Origin: Streptomyces katrae
GTDB lineage: Bacteria; Actinomycetota; Actinomycetes; Streptomycetales; Streptomycetaceae
Assembly: GCF_000717655.1 (NCBI RefSeq)
Contig: NZ_JNZY01000057.1
Location: forward strand, 1-27,197
Direction of reading: 5' to 3'
Length of the DNA stretch: 27,197 bases
A program made the translations under genes and the position numbers. The notes beneath the pieces were generated by a model. It was not told the DNA's origin. It saw only the letters and a program-made list of their open reading frames with translations, and did not search any database. Shown here one piece after another: positions 21,727 to 27,197 of this stretch. Every line of letters starts with the position of its first letter. Position 1 is the stretch's first letter.

Positions 21727-22049
21727 TCAAGCCGGCTGACGACCAGCCGTTCGACTTCAACCTCGACTCCGTCCAGGCGGAGGTCGACCTCGCGCCTTTC
21801 CGTGTCCACCACGGCGGCCGACGCTGGGAGTTTGCCCACCTTCAGGGCCTCGACGTGTGGGACCTGGTGGGTGCCGCCGAGACCGGAGACCTGGGGGCGA
21901 CCCTCGGCCTGTTCCGTGTCGCCCTGGGTGACTCTTTCGACGACTTCCGCAAGATCAAGCTTGCCCAGTTCAAGATGCAGAAGCTCTTCGCCGCCTACCA
22001 GCAGCACTGTGGGCTGGAGCCGGGGGAATCCGGGGCCTCCGGGAGCTGA
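21708..22049 (+). CDS. Tail assembly chaperone, short form (gpG-like)
   Basis: ATG 21708 gives 113 aa ending TGA 22047-22049. The body is 'FDFNLDSVQAEVDLAPFRVH', 'WEFAHLQGLDVWDLVGAAET', 'LFRVALGDSFDDFRKIKLAQ', 'MQKLFAAYQQHCGLEPGE'. Size, acidic helical nature and place between the tail tube and tape measure genes identify it as the gpG-type chaperone that keeps the tape measure soluble during tail assembly. The usual ribosome binding site is weak here; GCGAAATG follows the previous stop by 4 nt, so translation is probably by re-initiation. A fraction of ribosomes shift frame near its end (next entry). Confidence 0.88.
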   Translation: MTTRTAIKPADDQPFDFNLDSVQAEVDLAPFRVHHGGRRWEFAHLQGLDVWDLVGAAETGDLGATLGLFRVALGDSFDDFRKIKLAQFKMQKLFAAYQQHCGLEPGESGASGS

Positions 22050-22462
22050 TCCGGAGGCACGGCAGAGCCCTCGAGGCGGACCTTGCGGCTACATATCCGG
22101 GCGTCCGCCTGCGCCACATCCATACCGGTGAGATGACGTGGCGCGAGCTGGCCAGCTATGTGCAAGGGCTGCCTCCGCACGCGCGCGTCCGTACCGCACT
22201 GCGTGAAGGCCGAGAAGAGCCGACCGGCGAGCAGGTACTCCTCGCGGACGTCTTCGACATGCTCCAGCGCGTGAACTGGACGCTCCAGGCCGTCAATACG
22301 CCCAAGGAGTCCAAGCAACCGAAGCCGCCCAAGGCGTACCCGCGCTGGTGGCTGCAGGGGAAGACCGGGACCCCTAGGGATACCGCGGCCCGACTCGCGC
22401 GCATGGAAGCCGCGCGCGAACGGGCTCGTGAACGGAAGCGGCAGCTGAGCGCCAGCGCCTGA
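21708..22462 (+). CDS. Tail assembly chaperone, frameshifted long form (gpGT-like)
   Basis: A -1 shift at the GGGGGAA heptamer (22022-22028) joins the first 107 codons to the overlapping frame ending at 22462, predicting about 251 aa. The downstream part begins immediately with typical second-chaperone sequence: 'LIRRHGRALEADLAATYPGV', 'MTWRELASYVQGLPPHARVR', then a long helix and a basic tail 'RMEAARERARERKRQLSASA'. The distal frame has an ATG at 22133, but starting there would drop the conserved first part and it has no clear ribosome binding site, so the fusion is preferred. Confidence 0.85.
22022..22058 (+). promoter_or_regulatory. -1 programmed frameshift site: GGGGGAA plus hairpin
   Basis: In the zero frame the codons read CCG GGG GAA, giving heptamer G-GGG-GAA at 22022-22028. 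After a 6-nt spacer, a perfect 8-bp stem forms between 22035-22042 and 22051-22058 with an 8-nt loop that contains part of the zero-frame stop codon (TGA at 22047-22049). Spacer and stem fit known frameshift stimulators. The -1 frame is open from here to 22462. Confidence 0.8.
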
Positions 22463-22480
22463 ACCACGTGAGGGGGTTCC

Positions 22481-25400
22481 GTGCCGAACGTCGGTTACGC
22501 CACCATCCAGATCATCCCCTCCGTTCGCGGTATCTCCGACGACCTTCGACGACAGCTGTCCGGGCCCGCCGGCGATGCTGGCGGGCGCGCGGGCGAGGAG
22601 TCCGGCGCCCGCTTCGGCGACAAGTGGAAAGCCGGCATCGCCGCAGCGGGCGCTGCGGCCGGTGCCGTACTGGTTGCGGCGACCATCTCCGCCATCGAGA
22701 AAGAAAAGATGGCGGACAAGTTGTCCGCCCAGCTCGGCCTGTCCGGTAAGGGCGCCCAGCAGGCCGGGAAGCTGGCTGGCTCCTTGTACTCGAAGGCGGT
22801 CGTCGACAGCTTCGAGGACGGTGCGGCCGCAGTGCGGGCCGTCATGGGTTCCGGCCTCATCCCGGAGAAGGCCACCACCGCGGCGATCGAATCGATCACC
22901 ACCAAGGTTGCCGACTTGGCCAACGCCTTCGATCAGGACTTGGGTGGGGCAGCGAACGCGGCAACCCAGCTGATTCGGACTGGTCTGGCCAAGGACGCGC
23001 CAGAGGCTCTTGATCTGCTGACGAAGGGTCTGCAGACGGGCGCCGACAAGGCGGGGGACCTGCTCGACACCGTCAACGAGTACTCCGTGCAGTTCCAGAA
23101 GGCGGGGGTGAGCGGCGCAGGGGCTATCGGTCTGATCAATCAGGCGCTCCGCGCGGGCGCCCGGGACGGTGACCTGGCAGCCGATGCCATCAAGGAGTTC
23201 TCTGTCCGGGCTGTCGACGGGTCGCAGAGCAGCATCGACGGCTTCGAGGCCCTCGGCCTTTCCGCTGATGACATGGCGGCCAAGTTCGCCAGCGGCGGCT
23301 CGGCCGCGACCGGCGTTCTCGACATCACTCTCGATCGGTTGCGCGACATCAAGGATCCTGTGCTGCAGGCACGGACCGCTGTGGCGCTCTTCGGCACGCA
23401 AGCCGAGGACCTGGGTGCCGCGCTCTTCGCTATGGATCCGTCTACGGCGGCGGCGAGCCTCGGCAAGTTGGATGGTGCAGCAAAGGCCGTCGGCGACACC
23501 ATCCGCGGCAACACGTCCACTCAGCTCGCGGTCCTCCAGCGGCAGCTAATGAGCGGCGTCGGCCAAGTGGTCGACGCGGTAGTCCTGCCTGCCCTGCTCA
23601 AACTGCTCGAGACGATCGGGCTCGTTGGCGACGCTGTCCGTCCGGTAATCAACTGGTTCCGCGAATGGGGCGTCTGGCTGATCCCCGCAGCGATCCTCAT
23701 TGGAGGGCTAACCCTCGCCCTGAACGCACAGGCAATCGCCACCGCTGCCGTCACCGCGGTCTTCTCCATCTACCGCGCGGCCATCCTCCTGGGCACCGCC
23801 GCCACCAGCGGCTTCACCGCTGCGCAAGCCCTACTGAATGCGGTCATGGCGCTGAATCCGATCACGCTAGTCGTGATTGCGCTGGTTGCCCTGGCGGCCG
23901 CGATCGTCATCGCCTATAAGCGCAGCGAGACTTTCCGGGCCATCGTGCAGGCGGCCTGGGCAGGGATTCAAGCTGCCGCCCTGTGGGCCTGGAACAACGT
24001 CCTGAAACCGGTCTTCGACGGCCTCGTCATCGCCTTCAAATTGGCTGCGGCCGGAGCCATGTGGCTTTGGACCAACGGAATACAGCCCGCATTCTCCCCT
24101 ATCGTTACGGCCGCCCGATATCTCTGGACGATTGTCGCCGTAGCGGTGTTGACGCCTCTTTACCTTCTGTTCAAGCTGGTGGGCTCCGTCGCTCTGTGGC
24201 TCTACGAATCGGCCGTGAAGCCTGCGTTCTCCGGAATAGCATCCTCGGCGCTATGGCTATGGAGCAATGGAATTAAACCCGCGTTCGACAGTTTCGTTGC
24301 GCAGGGTCGATTCCTCGCGTCAGTCGTCTTGTGGCTTTGGGAATCAGTCGCCAAGCCTGCGTTCTCGGGCATTGCGGCCGGAGCGATCTGGCTGTACCAG
24401 AATGGCATCCGGCCAGCGTTCGACAGCTTTGTCGCTCAGGCTCGTTTTCTGGGCTCGGTGGTCACCTGGCTTTGGACTAACGCAGCCAAGCCTGCCTGGG
24501 AAGGCATATCGGCCGTCGTGAACGGCGCCTGGCAGAACGGCATCAAGCCCGCCTTCGATCTCGTGAAGCGCGGGATCGATGCGGTGCGAGACAGCTTCAG
24601 TAGCGGCGTCAGTGGAATCAGCAAGATCTGGGACGGCCTGAAGGACGTAGCCCGGAAGCCCGTTCAATACATCGTGGACGTGGTCTACAACTCGGGCATC
24701 CGAAAAGTCTGGAATGCCGTCGCCGACTTCACCGGTGCCAAGCAGCTTGGCGTGCTGACCTTCGCCAGCGGCGGCTCCGTCTTCGGCGCCGGCACCGCCA
24801 CCTCGGACTCCATCCCCGCGCTGCTCTCCAACGGGGAGCACGTATGGACGGCAGCCGAAGTGCGGGGCGCAGGCGGCCACTCCGCGGTCGAAGCCCTCCG
24901 GGCGCAGGCCGCACGCGGCGGGTCGGCCTTCGCCAAGGGTGGCGCCGTCGGCATCCCGCGGTTCGCAGACGGGGGCGTCGTCGACTGGCTGTCCGGCAAG
25001 GCCCGCCAGATCGGCGGCGCCCTCATGGATGGCATCGAGTTCATGACCAGCCCGAGCAAGGCTTGGGACGTCGCGACGAAGTTCATCCGCGACCAGATCG
25101 GCTCCAACCTGACCGGCTCGCAGTGGGCCCAGGCACTCAGCCAGTTCCCGATCAAGATGCTGCAGGCGCTGAAGGACAAGGTTGTCGCTGCCGCCGAGGG
25201 GCTGATCGGCGGATCCGCGAGCGGTAGCGTCGCCGCGGCGATGGGCTTCGCCCGGTCGCAGGCCGGCAAGCCCTACCAGTGGGGCGGCGCGGGCGATCCG
25301 TCGTGGGACTGCTCCGGGTTCATGTCCGGCATCCAGAAGGTGATCCAGGGTCTCAGCCCCGGCGGGCGCCTCTGGTCGACGTTCTCCTTCCAGGGGGACA

Positions 25401-25870
25401 CGGCCCCGGCTGGGTGGAAGCGCAACCTGCAGAGCCCGTTCATGATCGGCATCACCAACGACGGGGTCGGCCACACTGCTGGCACCCTCGCTGGCATGAA
25501 CGTGGAGAGCAGGGGCGGCGACGGCGTTGTCGTGGGTGCGCGCGCCCGCGGGTACAACTCGCCGCTGTTCCATGACCGGTACGGCTTCGCTCCCGCCCTG
25601 CGCAAGTACGACGACGGCGGCTGGCTCCAGCCAGGAGTCACCACCGCCGTCAACGCGACGGGGCGCCCCGAGGCCATCCTCACCGCCCCACAGTGGCAGG
25701 CCGTCTCCTCGCTGGCGACAGCTAACGCAGGGCTCGCCGCTGGTGACCGGCTGACGCTCGTCGTCGACGGCCAGGAGTTCAACGCCTATGTGGACGAGCG
25801 AGCGGACGCCCGCGTCGTGGGCGGCATGCGTCACCTGAGCCAGACGACCCGGCCTGGACGAAGGGGGTAG
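22481..25870 (+). CDS. Tape measure protein with Trp-rich repeats and NlpC/P60-like domain
   Basis: GTG 22481, preceded by AGGGGG, gives 1129 aa. The start 'MPNVGYATIQIIPSVRGISD' is typical of tape measures. Residues about 50-350 are helical (minor tail/TP901-like). Residues about 390-500 are hydrophobic and probably membrane-active. Residues about 502-695 carry eight Trp-x-(W/Y)...KPAF motifs in alternating 26- and 19-residue steps. Residues about 915-1005 resemble an NlpC/P60 peptidase: 'KPYQWGGAGDPSWDCSGF' with C944 and 'DGVGHTAG' with H998. The protein sets tail length and enters the cell envelope at infection; the peptidase-like domain may cut cell-wall cross-links. Confidence 0.92.
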   Translation: MPNVGYATIQIIPSVRGISDDLRRQLSGPAGDAGGRAGEESGARFGDKWKAGIAAAGAAAGAVLVAATISAIEKEKMADKLSAQLGLSGKGAQQAGKLAGSLYSKAVVDSFEDGAAAVRAVMGSGLIPEKATTAAIESITTKVADLANAFDQDLGGAANAATQLIRTGLAKDAPEALDLLTKGLQTGADKAGDLLDTVNEYSVQFQKAGVSGAGAIGLINQALRAGARDGDLAADAIKEFSVRAVDGSQSSIDGFEALGLSADDMAAKFASGGSAATGVLDITLDRLRDIKDPVLQARTAVALFGTQAEDLGAALFAMDPSTAAASLGKLDGAAKAVGDTIRGNTSTQLAVLQRQLMSGVGQVVDAVVLPALLKLLETIGLVGDAVRPVINWFREWGVWLIPAAILIGGLTLALNAQAIATAAVTAVFSIYRAAILLGTAATSGFTAAQALLNAVMALNPITLVVIALVALAAAIVIAYKRSETFRAIVQAAWAGIQAAALWAWNNVLKPVFDGLVIAFKLAAAGAMWLWTNGIQPAFSPIVTAARYLWTIVAVAVLTPLYLLFKLVGSVALWLYESAVKPAFSGIASSALWLWSNGIKPAFDSFVAQGRFLASVVLWLWESVAKPAFSGIAAGAIWLYQNGIRPAFDSFVAQARFLGSVVTWLWTNAAKPAWEGISAVVNGAWQNGIKPAFDLVKRGIDAVRDSFSSGVSGISKIWDGLKDVARKPVQYIVDVVYNSGIRKVWNAVADFTGAKQLGVLTFASGGSVFGAGTATSDSIPALLSNGEHVWTAAEVRGAGGHSAVEALRAQAARGGSAFAKGGAVGIPRFADGGVVDWLSGKARQIGGALMDGIEFMTSPSKAWDVATKFIRDQIGSNLTGSQWAQALSQFPIKMLQALKDKVVAAAEGLIGGSASGSVAAAMGFARSQAGKPYQWGGAGDPSWDCSGFMSGIQKVIQGLSPGGRLWSTFSFQGDTAPAGWKRNLQSPFMIGITNDGVGHTAGTLAGMNVESRGGDGVVVGARARGYNSPLFHDRYGFAPALRKYDDGGWLQPGVTTAVNATGRPEAILTAPQWQAVSSLATANAGLAAGDRLTLVVDGQEFNAYVDERADARVVGGMRHLSQTTRPGRRG
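23984..24570 (+). repeat. 45-residue (135-bp) tandem repeat inside the tape measure gene
   Basis: Eight copies of a W-L-W-x-N-x-x-K-P-A-F motif alternate in spacing, 26 then 19 residues, so the true unit is about 45 residues. The last three double units are the clearest; the earliest copies are degenerate. The DNA here is less GC-rich than the flanks (31 of 60 bases in 24241-24300). Confidence 0.75.
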
Positions 25871-25873
25871 GTA

Positions 25874-27197
25874 GTGGCGATCCCCGGCAACATGCTGTCG
25901 CTGGTCACTGAGACGGTCGACCCGAACACTTCGGGCTGGCTGGCCAAGCTCAACTGCACGATCAGCAAGGGCACCGGCGGACGGTCGGGCGACGGGACAT
26001 TGCGCCTGTCCTCGACCGCCGCCGGTGAGATGCAGGCCCGCACCCAGTCCTCCTACGCGGTCACCCCCGGGCAGGAGTACCAGGCTTTCGCGGACGCTTC
26101 CGGGGCCACGGTCCCGGAGCGAATCGGACTGCGCTGGATGAACGTCTTCAACGCCGAGATCTCCATCACCTGGTCCCTGACGACGGCCACCGCATCGGCG
26201 ACCTGGCATCGCATCGCCGTCTCCGGGACGCCCCCGCTCGGGACCTCGGATGTGCAGGTGGTGGTGTCGGCGACTCCGGCGGCCGGGTCAGTCATCAATC
26301 ATTTCGAGAACGTCTACCTGGGCGTGCCGATGCGCACCCCCGGCAACCTGCTGTCGGCGGATGCGGAGAACATCGAGCACGCCACCCTGAAGTGGGCGGC
26401 GGAGACGAACTGTTCGATCGCCCGGCAGGCGCCCATGGTGTCGTGGCCGGTCGACTACTACCTGGCCGGCGGCCACGTGCTGGCTCTGACGGTCACTGCC
26501 AACGGTAACGCGTCGGCGAAGATCACAGAGAAGCCGGCGGCGACCGCTGGCACCGAGTACGTGGGACGCTGCTACCTCAACCCGCCCACCTCGGGCAGCA
26601 CCACCTGGGTAGAGCTCCGCTTCTACACAGCCGCGGACGTCCTGCTGACGGCGACCCGGTCGAACCTTGCCGCCCCAGGAACCGGCTACTACGAACAGCG
26701 GGTCTCTGCGATTGCCCCGGCCACCACCGCCTACGCGACGCTCGCCGTCGGCATCACCTCCGGCACCGCGGCCCAGGTCATGCGGATCGACACCGCGGTC
26801 ATCGCGACCGCGCCCGTGATCCGCGAGGGCAGCATCGTCCCCTACGCCGACGCCTCGTTCGAGAAGGACGCCGCCGGCTGGACCGTGACGAGCGGCGTGG
26901 CGACGCTGGCCCGTTCCACCCCTTGGGGCGCCTACGCCATCGACGGCGCCTACGCGCTCACCGTTTCCTCGGCGACGGCCACGGCCAGCACGATCCGCTC
27001 GGCGCGGTTCCCGGCCGGCGCCGCGGCGGGGAAGAGTTTCCGGCTGCAGCTGTACACGAACGTTACCGCGGGCGGCTGGACGATCCAGCGGCATATCCGC
27101 TGGTACGTCGGCCACCACTCCGGCCGCCACATCGCCGCCTGCACCGACGTCGACGACGCGAACTGGGTCGCCAACGAGATCGCCAACTTCACCGACT
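25874..27197 (+). CDS. Minor tail protein with tandem carbohydrate-binding-like domains (3' end outside window)
   Basis: GTG 25874 lies 3 nt after the tape measure stop; the frame stays open to the window end (441 codons, incomplete). Three beta-sandwich modules recur, each opening with Pro-Gly-Asn-(M/L)-L or a similar 'DASFEKDAAGW' start: residues about 4-150, 155-325, and 328 onward. Recurrent phrases are 'GDGTLRLSSTAAGEMQART', 'GHVLALTVTANGNASAKIT' and 'GAYALTVSSATATASTIRS', a pattern typical of CBM-like jelly-roll domains. This is likely a tail-tip or baseplate protein that binds cell-surface glycans. The ribosome binding site (GGGGGTAGGTA) overlaps the tape measure end. Confidence 0.8.
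   Translation, partial: MAIPGNMLSLVTETVDPNTSGWLAKLNCTISKGTGGRSGDGTLRLSSTAAGEMQARTQSSYAVTPGQEYQAFADASGATVPERIGLRWMNVFNAEISITWSLTTATASATWHRIAVSGTPPLGTSDVQVVVSATPAAGSVINHFENVYLGVPMRTPGNLLSADAENIEHATLKWAAETNCSIARQAPMVSWPVDYYLAGGHVLALTVTANGNASAKITEKPAATAGTEYVGRCYLNPPTSGSTTWVELRFYTAADVLLTATRSNLAAPGTGYYEQRVSAIAPATTAYATLAVGITSGTAAQVMRIDTAVIATAPVIREGSIVPYADASFEKDAAGWTVTSGVATLARSTPWGAYAIDGAYALTVSSATATASTIRSARFPAGAAAGKSFRLQLYTNVTAGGWTIQRHIRWYVGHHSGRHIAACTDVDDANWVANEIANFTD

Noticed and set aside
22133..22462. Independent gene starting at ATG 22133
   Set aside because: The same frame is open and protein-like upstream to the slippery site, and no ribosome binding site precedes 22133; it is better read as the distal part of the frameshift product.
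24344..26209. Minus-strand open frame of 621 codons
   Set aside because: It is the antisense shadow of the tape measure and minor tail genes, crossing a genuine gene boundary.
1..27197. tRNA, rRNA, riboswitch or transposase genes
   Set aside because: I saw no cloverleaf, ribosomal or transposase-like sequence on either strand by eye; a covariance-model scan was not possible.

Overview
The window is a high-GC actinobacterial mobile element, most likely a Streptomyces temperate phage, prophage or phage-plasmid. The evidence is high GC with strong G/C third-position codon bias, frequent GTG starts, strong GGAGG-type ribosome binding sites, and protein families typical of Streptomyces elements: a DUF2637-like membrane protein, an FtsK/TraSA-type ATPase, a DUF6197-like protein, P27-type TerS and an HK97-type head. 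No rRNA, tRNA, CRISPR array, IS element, integrase, replication gene or att site was recognised. The window starts in the middle of the element and ends inside an open gene.

Region A (1-7510, plus strand) is a compact operon-like accessory/transfer module. It begins with a strong terminator (25-56), then two CACGTG-centred palindromes 42 bp apart over a TTGACT box, then a small excisionase/MerR-type HTH protein. Many small genes follow, often overlapping by ATGA or TGATG: Cys-rich micro-proteins, an HExxH zincin, small membrane proteins, a coiled-coil plus four-helix DUF2637/Spd-like protein, and a 676-aa FtsK/SpoIIIE-type DNA translocase resembling the conjugation ATPases of actinomycete integrative and conjugative elements (AICEs). 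The 204-bp gap after the translocase gene holds an ordered set of CCCGATCG repeats that could be a cis-acting transfer locus. A hypothetical gene and a DUF6197-like gene close the module.

Region B (7511-8157) holds two small minus-strand genes and a plus-strand terminator. Region C (8158-11276) has a second small HTH protein, a beta-rich unknown, and a large fibre-like protein (N-terminal domain, about 100 residues of collagen-like Gly-X-Y, C-terminal SGNH/GDSL esterase), then an exceptionally long G/C hairpin.

Region D (11277-27197) is a textbook siphovirus packaging, head and tail module: HNH nuclease, TerS, TerL, a small gene, a portal fused to a MuF-like tail, HK97 prohead protease, major capsid protein, a putative head-fibre or decoration protein, head-tail connectors, tail terminator, major tail protein with an Ig-like domain, a small unknown gene, tail assembly chaperones joined by a -1 ribosomal frameshift, a tape measure protein with a 45-residue Trp-rich repeat and an NlpC/P60-like domain, and the start of a minor tail protein with carbohydrate-binding-like repeats.

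The main interest is the joining of AICE-type transfer genes to a complete phage structural cassette, which suggests an element that might move both as a virion and by Tra-mediated double-stranded DNA transfer. Other notable signals are the candidate clt repeats after the translocase, an interleaved A-B-A'-B' RNA structure (possible pseudoknot) between the major tail protein and the next gene, a slippery heptamer with a downstream hairpin, the giant hairpin before the HNH gene, and an AT-rich hairpin patch inside the capsid gene. All family calls come from reading the sequence by eye; no database search was run.
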